Source: Apostichopus japonicus (taxonomy: Eukaryota; Echinodermata; Holothuroidea; Aspidochirotida; Stichopodidae). Taken from it: a stretch of 64,000 bases of DNA. Positions within the stretch are counted from its first letter, which is position 1. The number at the start of each line of letters is the position of its first letter. This document shows, piece after piece, positions 40,986-55,576 of this stretch. The stretch is taken from positions 5,496,001 through 5,560,000 of the forward strand of contig NC_092568.1 of NCBI RefSeq assembly GCF_037975245.1, given 5' to 3'. The translations under genes and the position numbers were made by a program. Below the pieces are notes generated by a model. It worked only from the letters and a program-made list of their open reading frames with translations, made no database searches and was not told the DNA's origin.

Positions 40986-43900
40986 GTATGGTTCCTGCAC
41001 CTTGGGTAAAACAATTGTTCATGATCCAAGCGAAAATTTGATTAATTTTTGATGCAAGAAAATATATTCGAGCAACTAATCATAATTAATTTAGTTCCAC
41101 AAGAAACAAAGTTTGATGGAATACCATTGGTAGAAATTTATGGCAATTGAAACTTCTGGATACCCTCACTGGGATAAACCTTGTTGTCATCGAAATTTCT
41201 AGCTCGATGTAACCTAAATAACAAAGGTGTTCTTATGCATTGAGACTTTTTAGGAACGGAACTGCGAGCGTCTGTCGTTAGTACAGTGCCTCACTTCACC
41301 TTATCCATGCTGCCACATGTACGCAGGTTCTGTACAAACTTGCGCACTTAAAGTGATATTACAGCCACATTTGTTTTCCAAAATTGCAATTTTCTACAGC
41401 AATATTGGTCACATTTGGCAGACTTGCTTAAAGATGTTTAAAATTCGGATATTGGAGGCAACATAAATCTACCCGGATGCCAATGAAGCCAGTAAAGAGA
41501 GGACATGTCGGAAAAAATCCAGACGTCTGGTAATGCAGTAATGTTACTAAAGAAAAAAAGTTGTGTCCCAGGGACGCTAGTCACCCAAAAAGTTGTACGT
41601 CCCGTAAAACCAGCTTACGTCACCAATTGAACACCATTGCGTTTGTTGTATGACCTACTTTTACTATTGTAGTTGTAAAGATGCAATAGTATCACTGCCC
41701 ATACTGTGAGAATGTTCTACACAATATATTGGGCAGATGGCCCAGTGCCCTAGCTTTGCTGTTTGACAGGGGGGGGGGGGGGACTGTGTGGCCACTCTTT
41801 TTACCCACCCAGCCCTTTCAACTATTTTCTACACCCAGGCTCTCTTTCATCCTTTACTTCCCTACTCGCCAACTCTGCAGTAGCTCCGTGCTTTGACCTT
41901 GCAGCGATTCCAACAACCAACTCTTTAGAAATCCCTGTACATATGGTGTGCATATCTCTCGCTAAATTCCACACAGTTCAACACTGCATGTACTTAGGCC
42001 TGTTCGAACTTCAGAGTTTCAACTACACATGCCCATCACCTGATCCAACATTTACCCTGGGCTCTTTGCAGTGTTTGTAAACAACCAGCTCCACGCAAAT
42101 TACAGTAGGAGTTATGTAAATAACTTTGTACGTCATGTCAATTGAAATAAAATAACTTAAACTTCAATGGCTACTTTGACGATGCATGAAATACAGTAGT
42201 TTACACACGAATGTTGCTCCCAAAAAATTGACTGAAGCATGTGGTCAAAGGGACCGTGATAAAGTTTCCAACAAAAACTACTGTGGTATGAATGCACATT
42301 TTACATTAATTAGCAACTCTCAATGTGGAGATAAGAGACATAATGTGCGAGGAAAAATCTTTTTCAGAATCAGAGGTGTTACCTTCCCACAAAATGCATA
42401 GATTATGTCAATTCATAACATATTCTGATGAAAACAATGATTCAAATATTAGGTAATAGCCTCAGAAACAGTTCAAGTTCATCTTCGTACCATGAGCACT
42501 TGTTGTCGAAACGTACATACTGTATGTGACAACAAGGCCTAACGTTATGATATTTCAGTGTACACATATGATAGCCTATACCACCAACTTAACTATTTGT
42601 ACACAGGATAGTAACGGTACAAGTAGTGCATACTTTGTGTAATTTGAGCACTACAGATGCAAGAAAGTCTGCAGACAATGGTTTAGGGACTATTAACCGA
42701 TCAAATCATGGGAAAGTTGGAAAAGCATCATTGACTATTTTTAGCATGAAAATCTCTGTAATGGAAATGTTGTTAACCCTGTACCTTGCTGTTGATTGTT
42801 ATGATTTATGTGTTTCAAACAAATTCAATCAACTGAAGGATTAGAAGAAATTTTGGTTCTTTCAGAACAAGTTGTGGTTTTTTGGAAAGAAAGATGTTCA
42901 TTCGAAAATATGTTTTGTCATATTTTGCATTGGCCTGGTTGTGAGTGTGTGTACTTTGGGTTTTTTTTCTATAGTAAAAATGTTTGTGCATGTGTCTGCC
43001 CCAATTCAAGCAATATGAAGATTCTGCGTCTCTGGCTAAAACATTACTTTCGCAACAATGCTGTAACCCTAAGTGTAACCATTAACTTTTAAGTCAGATT
43101 TAACGTTAGGTTAAAAATAATAATTACTGAGGCCCTGAAGCTGTGCTGCAGAGACGCACTTTATGCTAACCCAGGCCTGTTTAATTTAGTATCAATCACT
43201 TTTTCTGTCAAAGTCTCGGCAAATCAGGAAGAGAAATATATACAGTACATATCCTTTGCAGCATTCTAGGATGATAGCAACTCCTGAAGGTTAAGAAAAC
43301 ATTGAAAATTGAAGAAAAAAATTGCATCAAGATCTCAGGTAAATTTTTGAGTCAATTCAATCTGCAAAAGCTAGAAACTGATAGTCATACTTCTTCAAGT
43401 ATTAACAAACTTCCCCCTGTCACATGTAAAGAACTACTTAATTCCTTCATGCAATCAAATGAACCTAGGCTTTAACATTTCAAGTTGTTCTCTCCCCCCC
43501 CCCCCCTATAAAAGTAATATCGTCAGTTCTGGGGAATTCATTGTTTTTTTGGACAATGGTAATGCCAAATTAGATGTTACTATGCCTAGACCATTTAAAG
43601 TATCAAAGCAAGAAATATTTCACTTGCAGTGTCTCTCTGCTAGTCCATAGGAAATTGTATGCTAATGAAAAACAAAAGAAAGACATCGGATCTAACCCAT
43701 ACTTTCAAGGTTGTAATTTCAGCCTAACCATTCATTTCCTACGAACTGCAAAACTCTGAAATGTTCTGAAAGAAAAGTAATAGTATTGATGTATCTCTTA
43801 TGGGGGTATTTCAAAAAGCGATGATTAATAAGTAAGATTTTGTTATGCTTGAACCCCATTTTATAATACATCATCATTTGTTAATTACCAGGTTGCTGAC

Positions 43901-46900
43901 GCATTTGCAATTGCATGAATCGCCAAATGAAATCTGCAATATATATTAGTAATCGTAAGTTGGCAAATCAAATGACATGATTTATCATCCAAAGTTGATC
44001 AGTGAGAATGTGTGATCTTCATTACAGGGTCCATTTGAGTATTAAAGGAAATTTAGCCGTCACTAATTTTGTGAACCTGATCACTACACTCAATTATGGA
44101 TGATGTAATATACTTGAGTTAACTTGAGATGCCATCTGCCAGTGATGGTCTTGAAGTTCTAGTTCAATTGCCAGTATTCTGTTTTCGTAATGAGAAATAA
44201 AACGAAGTCCTGGTTGTGTTTCTGGTAATGAATTTGTGTTCAAATTTTGTGTAGCATTTTCAAAGGCTCTGTAGTTTTCTCTCCTTGAATGCTATCGTAC
44301 TTGTGTAGAAAACTGCTGTACAATGGTACACTAGTATAGCAACTTGACCATTCTGCATAGCATTTTGCGAAGTGATGCTGGAAAAATTATGCCCTATGTT
44401 CGTTTTGAAGTTTATTAAAAAAATTACCCTGTAGTTAGTGTACGTGCATTTGCTTCCTTATCTAACTTTGGCTTTACTGAGAGGGTTTAAATCTAGTTTT
44501 TGTTATTAAAACCACTCCATAGAGACGTGTTTAATTTGCTATCAGTAGTGTTTCGTGCTTTGTTTTGTTAGTTTTGTATCACATGTATCGTATTTGGCTT
44601 TGTTTTCTTTCTGATAACTTGCCCTGTAGCGAAAGTAAAAGTATTGATGTAATTACACAGTACCTTTTGAAAGTCGTCAACTCAAGGAAACTGTAGCTGT
44701 ATTAACAATTCAATCACACATAAAGTTCCACTTTCATCTCTTCTATTTGAACACCAGTCATGTTAAATGGATGGTAACGACTACCTTCTGTAGACAAAGA
44801 AGAAGAAGAAGTTAAAAAAAGATAGGGCTTTTGATTGGTTGCCATTTGAGGTCAGTAGAGGTCAAAGTCTGAATATGTTGTCAACTCTATCTGAAGAAAA
44901 ATCATAACTTCAAGGAAGTTTGTATATATGCACCAAAGATACCTCATGACGTGCAACAAATCTATAATATGCTAAAGGTCATTGGAGGTTAAAACCTGAA
45001 CAGAAAATTAGGCAGTCACTCCCTTTACATCAACAATGCGCATAATTAGCTAATTTTTATTTATAAATATACTAAGAAAAGACTTGTAAAATGGTCAACC
45101 CTCGATGGATTTTGATGGGAGTTTCAGCTATTTTCATGATTTGTAATGCCTATTTGAGTGATTATGACAATATTGTTCATAAGGACAGATGTTATCTGAA
45201 TGAGTTTGAAAGTTACTGTATATGTACAGTTTATGGATCTTGATAAGCCTTGGTTGAGTTGTTTCATATTCAAAGATTTACAGAGTACAGATCAGCAATT
45301 AGCAAGCTCTGTGGATCTAGTGGTCTGCCTTTAGAAATAATCTGATTTACGTAATAAGCATCATGTGAATAGTTTGTTTGTTTGTACATTGTAACATAGT
45401 TTTCATTGCAATGAGCACTGAAGGGCAGGACGGGTGATTGGTGAGGTACAGGAGGAGGTGGACTGTGTTAACCACTGCCTTGTACATAGCAAGCTGGTGT
45501 CCCTTTGTACTGACAGTAATCACCCCCTCCATGTCCACCTTGTGAAACAAGTAATCCCAAGTAGTGGTGGGCTCAGGCAGTCTTCTTCTGTTACCAAAAC
45601 CCACTATCCTTTATCTTTCATTTCTCAGGCTATTCAAATTCATAATATTAATTATAAACGTTAGATTTTCATTCTTGCCATTTCTGTACAGCCTGCTGCT
45701 TTTTCTTTATTTCTTCCTTTTTAGTTTTACTTCTTATATTCTTTTATGTGTCATTGGCTCGTGAGCACTGTAGTTTCCATTTAAAGATCAATTAAGTTAT
45801 TCTTACTCTTACTCTTACTTAATTGGTTCAAGCGGTCATCAAGGTTTGACCCGCCTTCAACTTCATGAGTCATTCTAAAAAGTATACACAGTGATGACAG
45901 CATTTATCAAACAGGAACAAAGTTTGTATTTCAATGACAGAACATTTGAAGAAGAAGTAAAGTAAAAAGAAAAAACATGGTAGGCTCTTACATCACATTA
46001 TGATACCTTCAATGTTTGTTGGACCAATTAATGTTCAATAAGTGAGTATATTTCCTAATAATAAGAAGGTTTTCCCAAAGAGGATCATTGAAGTAGCTAC
46101 AGTACTGTAACCAAGAAAAAACAAACCCCTAAACAAAGAAACAACAGTGCTAAATTACATTAAAGATCTTAGTGATAATGCAGTAAACTGCCTTAGATTT
46201 TAATCCCGAAACATGCTATAACTGCACTGGAGTTGGTTAATTAAGGAGATATATGTCACCGTATAGAAGAATGAATGTCTGGTATTGTATCTTAAATTTG
46301 TCAAGGTACCTAAGTTGTATAACCTAATTATTAAATGTACGGGCTGTAATTAACCCTTACGTTCCTATAAATACATCAAGTACCCTCAACTACCCTGGTA
46401 CAGTTCTTCCATCTGTCTGTGGGTTCATCGAAGGAGACATCGTATCTGAATATATCAAATATTCATTTATACCTGTAGCACCTTCAATCATAATATACTT
46501 CCCTTAGGCATTCTTAAGGTTCCCTTATTTTCACTCATGTTGTTGTTGACTGAGTCGTTAACATTCACATTCTTGGGGGTCCTAATTCAAAGATGTCGTA
46601 ACCTGGCATAAAATAAATTTGATATTTTGAAGATCATCGAAAAACAATTTAGCCAGAATGCCAGAGGGTGACATGAAACAACAATGTTATATTGTCTGAA
46701 GTTTCAATGGCTGGATTCTCACTGAATACCGACCCGGCCTAAATTTTGGCAAAAGAATTGATTCATCACGATAGAGTGATCATTTACTTATACAAAAGTA
46801 ACCAACGGGTTTTTGCAGATTTAGAGATAGGTTAGACTGTTTATAATGGAATGTATAATATTGATGATTTAATAGAACATGTTTTGGTCAAGTTGTTAGA

Positions 46901-48779
46901 ATTTATAAACCAGTGGATTACATTTACGTCTACTCCGAGGAGTCTAGTCGTCACTAACGCTGGAGCACAGTGATTTAGCAGAGTTGAATTCTATAGGACA
47001 GGTCTTGAAGACTGAAATAGCTAAAGAAAAGGTAATTAGTAAGGTACTTTTTCTCGACCTATGACATGTTGTCACGATGAAAGTTCTTCCTTATGACACT
47101 CTTTAAATGCAGACCTTCAGTAGGTTTCATTACAAGTGCATCTTTGTAGTCAATATAAGTATTTACTTTTTTTAATCGTAATAGTTTTTGTAATGAAGTA
47201 AGTAGCTGTATTCAGTACTCAAGTTACACATTTACTGTGCCTGGTTCCTTATTTCATTTATTAAATAAATGTTACTTATTAAGCAGACAAGTTTCTTGAC
47301 ACTGAGTCACTAAATTGTCATACACCTTGAAACCCTAGTCTGTGAAATGATCCTTCGGTGCCAGTGTTGCAATATTCACATACCATAAATCTTGACCTAT
47401 TGGCAACTGCAAAATCATTTGTCTTGTCTCACATATAGCTAAATGCTGTTCAGATTGACTGAGCTGCTACACAAATTTAGAGATACAAAGCAGTGTTTGA
47501 AAACAAAACTGTTGGTGTTGCCAGGTTTTCTTTGAGAGAAGACATTTACCGTAAATGCAAAAAATCGTTAACACAAAGTTATGTCTCTCTGTTAGTTTCT
47601 GTCATGTAAGACAGGAGAATCTGTACTTGACATATATATGTACTATTAGTTGTGATGGGTGACTTAGAATTTGATGGGGACATTGAGAATAGATCCTGAT
47701 CAGGTGGAATGGCACGGTCCCTCAGTCTCTTTGAAATTACTTTCATGCCCTGGGCCTTTGATAGTCAGATAAGACCTTATAGACAAATATATCATCAAGT
47801 TCCAGTATCAAAGTCTTCATTTTTCTTACAGTGTACCATGAAAATATGAATAAATTATTTTTTATCCATGTTACCCTGTGACCCCCAATTGTCCAAGGAG
47901 GAGGGGGAGCCTGGGGTTCTCTTGTCCCTCTTGTCAAGTCTGTTTGCACCACAAGCCATCAGGAAGGTATTGAACAGTAAACTGTATGGTTATGTTTTCC
48001 AAATGGTATCATGAATGTTTTCGCAACCTGGTTGACTTTTGCTTCCTTATTTATGAAAAGTCTACTTTTAATAGTAAATATCTGGATGATGATGTCATAG
48101 AGAACAGCTCTTAGGATTACATGCTTTGTTAAAGTACCTGCCTCCATGAATTGAACATGGTGGAAAGGAAGATGAATTTCGGCTTAACTAAAATACCTAC
48201 TGTAGATGCAACTAAAAACTAAACCTATACAGCATTGCTTAGCAACTACTTCTGACAATTAGATAAGTACTACAATTTGGGGTAAGCACAACAAATAGTA
48301 TTTACTGTTTCAATCCTCTCTTATCTGTCTTACAGTATATACATATGCACTCTGATCTATGCTAGCCTACAGTAAGAACTGGTAAGTATCTTGCACTGCA
48401 CCCGCAATGACCATTTATGATGTCACTGTCCTTCATTCATTAATTCTACCATTCAGAAGTTCTACAACCTTGTTCTTGACCTTGATTATCATCAGCCAGA
48501 ATTCACTGGTAAAGTTCAACCTTCATGGAAGTTTCTGGTACTAAGATAGTGGCTGCTTCATCCAACTCATCCACAACAAATCTTCCATTTATAGTACCCT
48601 TGAAAATTTTCCATGTATTTTGAGTCTGTAAATGTTTATTTCTTGCTGAAGATGAAAGAAATCGATCTGATGGAGATGCTTGTAACCATGGTAACTCAAA
48701 AAGTTCATGGTGGATTAACTTCACGCTTGGTATGTGGATCTGTCTCATTGAGTACAGTACAAGGACACTACAATAGTCT

Positions 48780-48900
48780 TTTCTGTGAAGGTCAAAGGTC
48801 TTTTGGGGGTCAACAGGGGTCAATGTCTGAAAACATGGTTTGTAGATCCCTTGGTTTAGTACAAGAATTCTATTGAAATGGGTGGAGGTCAAAGGTCAAA
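48780..48900. repeat. GGTCA-rich old repeat with a perfect DR1 site
   Basis: Repeated 'ggtcaaaggtc' and 'ggggtcaacaggggtcaat' words. AGGTCA at 48886-48891 and AGGTCA at 48893-48898 with one base between form a perfect DR1 nuclear-receptor half-site pair. Related GGTCA words occur at 39.8, 44.85 and 57.5 kb, suggesting an ancient dispersed family. Confidence 0.5.
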
Positions 48901-51697
48901 CGTTGATACTTGGCCATATTTTGTTGTTTTGTTTTTCCTTTTTAAACCCTTTTTGGCCTCCTAGTCTGTAGCTAGTCACTACCTGCAGGTACTGTAAGTA
49001 TCATTCATAAATACTCAAACCAGTCTGTCAGTTTGGAGGTTTCTATACTATTGCATTCATTGCTATGCAGTGCTAACACTATGTATACTATGCATACCCT
49101 GTTTTAAATGGGATTTTAGTACTAAGAAATGCCTCTTAAAGTTATCGTATTAACATGTAGCTATTGCAGGGTGTATGAAGCATGAATGATTGATGCTTGC
49201 TCTTGTTTAGTTTATAAGTTCGATTCTCGTTACTGGGAGGCAACAAATTATTAAGAGAAATTAAAATGGCACGTGTGTGGAAACTCAAGATGTATAAATC
49301 TTTCTTCCAGACAATAAAATATTAACAAATTTTAGTGTTGAATTTTTCAGTCTTTTGGTCATGAAATGTGTGTGATGACTGTGATCATGTCTTGCTGAGC
49401 AAGGAAATACCAATTTTTGTCAAATTGCTATGATGATTCAAAAGCATGTGTGTGTGTGTGGGACTGGGAAGGAGGAAGACATTGTGTTTGGTAAGTATTC
49501 TATCCTGTAAAAGTATTTCAATGGTTGCTTATTAATTTTCTATTAAAAGACCATGCGTATGCATCACTGATATCATAATTGCATAGATATGCAACATTAA
49601 TTTAATACCATAAATAGGTGATTGGTCAAAGGGAAATTCATTAATTTTGAAGTTGAAGCTGGTTGAAATTATCATAATTTGGTGACAAGATATGGTGCTG
49701 GTATTACAATAAAGTAATTAAATTTGTGGGGCACAAAATTTCTGTTCCGTGGATTAATATTGGATTAAGCTGTTTTAACTCAGAAAAATAAAGGAGAAAG
49801 AAGGTCTTTGATGTATAGAAACGCATAGAGCTGTCAATTGTCCGAATGTACTGTAGTAGGGTGGGTATCCAATACATGTTTTAAATACTGTACCTATGTC
49901 AGGTACTACTGTATAGGCTGGTTAAAATCTAGACTATACTGTAGCTCTACAACCAGATGTTAGACAGACAGAGGTATGGAAAAATTGATTTGCTTTTCAA
50001 TGGGGTATTATTGAATAAACAATATATTTCGGTCTGGGCTGCGGCACCAAAATTTGTTTGTTTTGCTTTCGTATTTTTCTGTTGGAATTTAAAGTTTTTA
50101 ACTACGCATCTACCAAAGTCAAGAATCTCTTGTTGTCATCTTTATAGCCCAGTAGTCTCCCTTGACCCATGATATTTTCAAGATAATCCTCCTCTCTGAA
50201 CCTTGACATTTCCAAACCTCATTCCTTGACTGTGCTGTTGAACACATGTACTGTTCAGATTCTAACAGGAAAATAACTTACCGTAGATAGAGTTACACAA
50301 AGTTCTAATAATACTTTGTAACCTAGACTGGAATGCTCTCCGATGATAAGTCTTAATATGTCTATGATATCAGGGAAATGAACTTCTATGGCCAGAAACA
50401 GTTGGAAGTACCAGTTTGAACAGCAAAAACAGTGGTTTAGACCAACCCTCCTCTGCATGTTTACCCATCATCTGTACTTAGGAGACTATGAACTTACTTA
50501 TTACTACTTTAGTTCTCTTTTGGTGTTGAAAATTGGTTAAGATGGACAGTAAATCTAATCTTCCTCTTAATCAACCTAGTTTTTGATATAAAAAGGAAGA
50601 AGTTCATTAATTGACCCCCAACTCCCCCCCCCCCAAAGGAGGTGGTTTGTGTTTTTGTACAGTATGCAAGACAATAGAATACACACACTCTGCAGAATTT
50701 TATACAGTAGTATAAACAGTATGGAAGGTCTGATATATCTTGATACATCTCAACTTCCACAGCTGAAAGTTACAGAACTTGAAAGCTGTGTTCTACCACT
50801 GATATAAATGTATATAAGTAATATAGAGGGTGGTACAACCTGCCTATCCTTGCCTGCCTTAAATCCTAAATGGCTGCCATATTTAAGGAACGTATTCCAA
50901 CCATACACTGTGATACTTTCCTCCATGACTTATAAATGCAACTGATGAAATTCCTGTTGATTTTCTATATTTTAAATTTTACCATATATATATATACAGT
51001 ATATTAAAAATTATTACAAGAATTATGTGTCAGTGTATTTCAAGAGACATATTTTGCCTGTAAAAGATTTATTAGTTTTTTTCTTCTGATAAAATCATAA
51101 AATTCTATAATGATACTTATTCATAATTAAGCCTAGCAGGTGGTTTGAGGATATGATTTTCCTGCCAAAATCTGACATCAGTTGTCAACTTAACTTTGAA
51201 AACAAAAGAGTTGTCTTTGATACTGTAATCTGTGATTGAATCAGTCATTGAGTGAGGCAAGTCATTTCTACACAACCAGTCAATACTGAATTGAAATATT
51301 TTGATAAATTAATTCCCTGAGATATATTTGGTAACTATGCATTGAACATTAGACTAGACATTGCATGGCAACTATGCAAGCTCTGCCAGGAAGTGCTTCT
51401 ACTTGCAGTGTCCTCTCTCCAGAAACTTTTGGAAAGAGAGTGCATTGCTATAGCAACAGGCAGTGGTAGAGGGTTCAATCTTTGCAGGAGGGGGGGGGGG
51501 GTGGGGGGGACTAGAAACAAGGAACAGGGAGACATGTGATATTGATTTGATAGGGAAATAGGTACGTCCTCTTTGTATTCTGTACAGCAACTTGGTATAG
51601 AGGTGGACCCATTTACCACATCTATGAAAGATGTGATTGTGCTTGGAATCTTTGCGATCGTTTCTGCTTTGTTTACAAAGGCATGATGTATTAATTG

Positions 51698-51792
51698 AAC
51701 ATTTCTGAAATTGCAATATATCTAATTATTTGAACATTTCTGAAATTGCAATATATCTAATTATTTGAACTTTTCTGAAATTGCAATATATA
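51698..51792. repeat. 35-bp tandem repeat, about 2.7 copies
   Basis: The unit 'gaacatttctgaaattgcaa' followed by 'tatatctaattattt' repeats nearly exactly, with the last copy truncated into a TA run. Confidence 0.85.
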
Positions 51793-53347
51793 TATCATTT
51801 TCCATTCAGCTGTCACAGCTTGTCAAGGTGAAGAATGATCACTAGAATGAGTTTGTTGACTTAACCTTTAAACATTACCTTAAAGAAAAAAAAGAAGAAA
51901 AAAACAGGAACAGTTGTATTTAAAAAATGTTGCTCCGTGTTATAAAACTCATCAAACAGCAGAACTTTCAAGAGAAGCATAGAATTCAGCTTTCATTCCA
52001 TTTTTTACAGGTTCTTTGTTTTTAAAGTGAACTCATATGGTACAGTGGCATCTTAAAATTTGCGTTAGTGTTGCAATGACGTCTTTGCTAATGGATATTC
52101 AGAATACGGAATTACTTCTGCATTTCCCTGTAGCATTGCAGTCTATTTCAAGGAACTGCTTCCACTTGAGGTTATTTTGAAGAGGAGGTAATTTTGAAGA
52201 GGAGAAAAGACTCCTTTGTAGTTTAAAAGCAAATGATTATAAGTGGAAAATAAGGCTTTTATTCAAACTACGTCTTGACTTGACCACTAACTGTGTTTTG
52301 TCACCGAAGGAGCAAAAATGTTCTTGCTTATGCACAATAATTGTACCAGGAAAGGTGAAATTGAGTCAAGCTCTTCACAGGTATGCAAATGAGAGAGTGA
52401 ACTGTTATATCACATTAAATCTGTGGGACACACATTTTTTGTATTGGAATAACCAGTTAGTAACCAGTAACTAAATATTTATAGCATCATAAATCTTTTT
52501 TACTTTATAATATAAAGAGGTACCCCATTCAGGATTCTGTTTCTTTCGGAAGAATCTTGTTTCTTCGGGAATCATGGAAGAAACTGGAAATGACTAATGT
52601 CATTCGGTTCTCCGAAAGAAACTGGAGGAAACCAGAAGAAACTACTTACAGTAACTAAGTATCTGGAAACAACAAACTCAAATTGGAATCATGAAACTTG
52701 AAGATAACATTTCTTTTAAGTCTTATCTCTGTTACAATGTTTTTCAAGTCTAAATTGATTACAATTTAAAGCTAGTGTCTCTTTAAAGTCAATCTCTGTC
52801 AAAAAAAAATATCTTTCAAAGTTTTTAATCTAGACCTATAGTAAAGACCTGTCTACTTTCTTTGCCTTCATACAACACCTTTGAAAACCCCTTTCATGTG
52901 CAAGGTTCTTGCCTCCTGCCTCTTAAAATGGTAGGCAGTTTAAAAAAAAAAGCCTTTGTCAGTGTCAACGTTAACAATGTACATGTGGTATGAATTCTTG
53001 AGAGGAACAAATTATGGATTTTGATTTACAAAGCTTTTTATAACAAATTCTAAACTGTATGTGGATGAATGATTTTTAATTACAAATGGGTAATTTTAAA
53101 GGCAATTGCTCAATAGGGACAAATCAAAATATGTCATCTAGTTGTAAGATTCTGAGAAAAATTGCTGTGTGCACTGTTGTACTGTACCTTCTATAAAAGG
53201 GGAAATAAACCGTTTTGCAGTACCCTCATTTCAACAGGAGCAACACAAAATGCTTGAAGACATTTCTTTCAACCTTAAAAATGGATTTAATTGTCACCCA
53301 TGGCATTGGCCATTTTGTTTGAATTCTGACAGTTACCACTTGTTTTG

Positions 53348-53355
53348 TGACGTAA
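53348..53355 (+). promoter_or_regulatory. CRE-like site before a candidate first exon
   Basis: TGACGTAA lies 128 bp upstream of the ATG at 53483. About 40 bp further upstream is GGCCATTTTG, a YY1-like word. Together with locally raised CpG this suggests a promoter, but no transcript evidence is available. Confidence 0.3.
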
Positions 53356-53482
53356 GCGAGCCACATATCGCATTTCAACACATACATTTTCTACGCGCTG
53401 TTCACGATAACTAAGGCAATATCTAGTCAATTTTTTCTTAAAAACTTTGCGGGTTCTGGAATATTTGAAAAAAAAAGATAAC

Positions 53483-53620
53483 ATGGATGCATTTGGACTT
53501 GACTGCTTTCAAATCGAGCCTGAACACACAGTGAAGGAACTGAGACAAGGAGACCTAGAGCTTGTTAAACAGATTGCATCTGTGGCTGACACTGGCAGTT
53601 ACTACTGTATATTATGCTAG
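53483..53620 (+). CDS. Candidate first coding exon or small ORF, 45 codons, unrecognised
   Basis: An ATG opens MDAFGLDCFQIEPEHTVKEL and continues RQGDLELVKQIASVADTG before a TAG at 53618-53620. The composition is protein-like (charged, mixed, few rare words), unlike neighbouring chance frames, and it sits behind promoter-like sites. I do not recognise the protein. It may be a first exon using a weak donor inside the frame (GT positions near 53610) or a short stand-alone ORF. No function is proposed. Confidence 0.28.
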   Translation: MDAFGLDCFQIEPEHTVKELRQGDLELVKQIASVADTGSYYCILC

Positions 53621-54420
53621 CTAGTAGCCTAATACTTCAAACACTAGTAACAGTTCTGAGATGGAGGGACAAGCCTGGTGCTTTTGTGCCTTTTGTACGT
53701 TCTCTTTTCTCTGGAAACCTTTTCCAGTCAGAAATAAAATTATATCGTTTTCCCTCCCCTGCTCCTTCTTCCCCTCTCCTGTTTAAATGCTGTGTCCATG
53801 GTCCCCCCCCCTCCCCCATCCCCTGACACACCCATTCAGATCATTAAGGTGAATCATCTGACCAATTCGTTGGCAATTTAGTATTCATGAGACCACTCTT
53901 CAGGTAGTGGATTTGCTATGTGGCTGCATTGTCAGAGGGAAGCAGATGTGGCTCATGTACAGTACTGTAATACTACACATTAATCTTACAGTGCAGTTAG
54001 TATACAGTGTACTGGAACATGACATAATGGGATGCCTGAATCCTGTAGTACAGCTCTGTAATAAAATAGGATCCACAAACCCTATAGGTTTAGAAGGTTG
54101 CCCTTTGCTTTTCTCAGGGTTTTCTTTTGAAGGTCAAGGTTTGTTTGCCAGACAGGTGCCAGTACTTGGTGGCTATGTCATCTTGTAAGGAATCATCGCA
54201 TTTCATACTTATTCTATGTAAATATTCTTATATGTTAACCTGGCCCATAAAACAAAGTTTGTCAAGTTTTGGTTTTTGTTTAGAGTAAAGTAAGCATACA
54301 TTTGATTGGCTCAATTATAAAAGGTTTGAACTATGTGGACTTTGGTTGCCTTTGTTGAATCCATCTACTTTATATGGATTCCTACTTCTGGTAGGACAGA
54401 TCTACTGTATCTGGAAAGCA

Positions 54421-55023
54421 GTTAGGTTGCTCCTGGGACATCTGCAGTTTGCGATGTTTGCCTGCTCCTACAACGTATACATAGTGCAAAGAGTTTAGTT
54501 GCTCAGGCTGAGACATGAATCTGGAGTTTGGTTACTTGTAAGAGCAAGACATCTATATGGACTTACAGTAAGTTGCTCCTCAGACATTTAGAGTTTAGCT
54601 ACTCCTGAGACATGAATGTGGAGTTTGGTTGCTTGTAAGAGCAAGACATATACTGTATATGGAGTTACAGTAAGTTGCTCCTGAGACATTTATAGATATA
54701 CAGTAGAGTTAAACTTCTCCTGAGACATGAATGTGGAGTTTGGTTACTTGTAAGAGCAAGACATCTATATGGAGTTACAGTACAGTAAGTTGCTTCTCAG
54801 ACATTTATAGATATAGAGTTAAGCTACTCCTGAGACATGAATGTGGAGTTTGGTTACTTTTAAGAGCAAGACATCTTTATGGAGTTACAGTAAGTTGCTC
54901 CTCATACATTTATAGAGTTTAGCTGCTCCTAAGTGTAAGACATTTATGCAGAGTTTAGTTGTTCCTGAGATATCTACGAGGAGGTAAGATGCTTCTAAGA
55001 CATTTGGAGTTAGGCTGCTCCAT
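54421..55023. repeat. Tandem repeat of about 97-115-bp units rich in 'gttgctcctgagacat'
   Basis: 'agacatgaat' anchors occur at 54511, 54608, 54723 and 54833. Each unit has 'ggagtttggtta/gcttgtaag', 'agcaagacat' and 'ggagttacagtaagttgctc'. Decayed shorter units flank the array on both sides. Short frames inside it are artefacts. Confidence 0.88.
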
Positions 55024-55576
55024 ATTAACAAGTTATTAAGTGTTTAGTTCAACACAGATACATTTTTTGCCTCAATTTTAATGTAATAATGATGTTTTAA
55101 TTGTTCAATGATAGTATACAAACAAAGTTGTATACTAGCCATAATGAACTCTTGGAAGCGTTATGATCTGCAGTTATAGACTGCGTATTGTTGTGCTTCG
55201 TGTAAGTACGGTAGGTGGAACAGATATGACAGAACCCTCTGTTGAGTTAAAACAAAGGTTTGGAGTTGTTCAGTTCTTGTCTGTGTGTGTTTTTTTCTGT
55301 GTCTTTTTGTGACTGTTGATGTATAAGACGAAAGTAGGGCACTTCATTGACTGAATCAATTCATATTATGGACATATTACATATACTGTTTGGTGTTAAA
55401 AGCCAGAACTGACTAGAGCTCAAAAAGATAAACAACAATGTTGATGTTCTAAATCTAGTCAGTTGACGATATGTCAGAGCCAAATTTATTCCGTAGAAGT
55501 GTTTGTTAACCTTTTTTTCTTTTACTCTCTGGGGATTAACAATTGTCAGAGGGTTTCTAGATATTTACTTTGTTCC

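Larger units (their letters stand above)
37572..53347. other. Long gene-poor region, no gene recognised
   Basis: AT-rich, with no reading frame that combines splice sites and recognisable protein words. Contents seen: an R2 fragment (40885-40985), CTAAGTA-type low complexity (about 40450-40545), G/C runs at 41769-41782, 43494-43506, 50624-50634 and 51490-51501, GGTCA-rich old repeats (39765-39800, 44840-45010, 48780-48900) and a 35-bp tandem repeat near 51.7 kb. Open frames (for example the 129-codon minus frame 48892-48503) fall in repeats or lack context. It could contain introns of genes whose exons I cannot recognise. Confidence 0.4.

Noticed and set aside
48503-48892. 129-codon minus-strand frame
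   Set aside because: It overlaps the GGTCA-rich repeat and has no supporting splice sites or recognisable domain.
49200-49250. 'agttcgattctcg' resembling a tRNA B-box
   Set aside because: No cloverleaf or A-box can be built around it.
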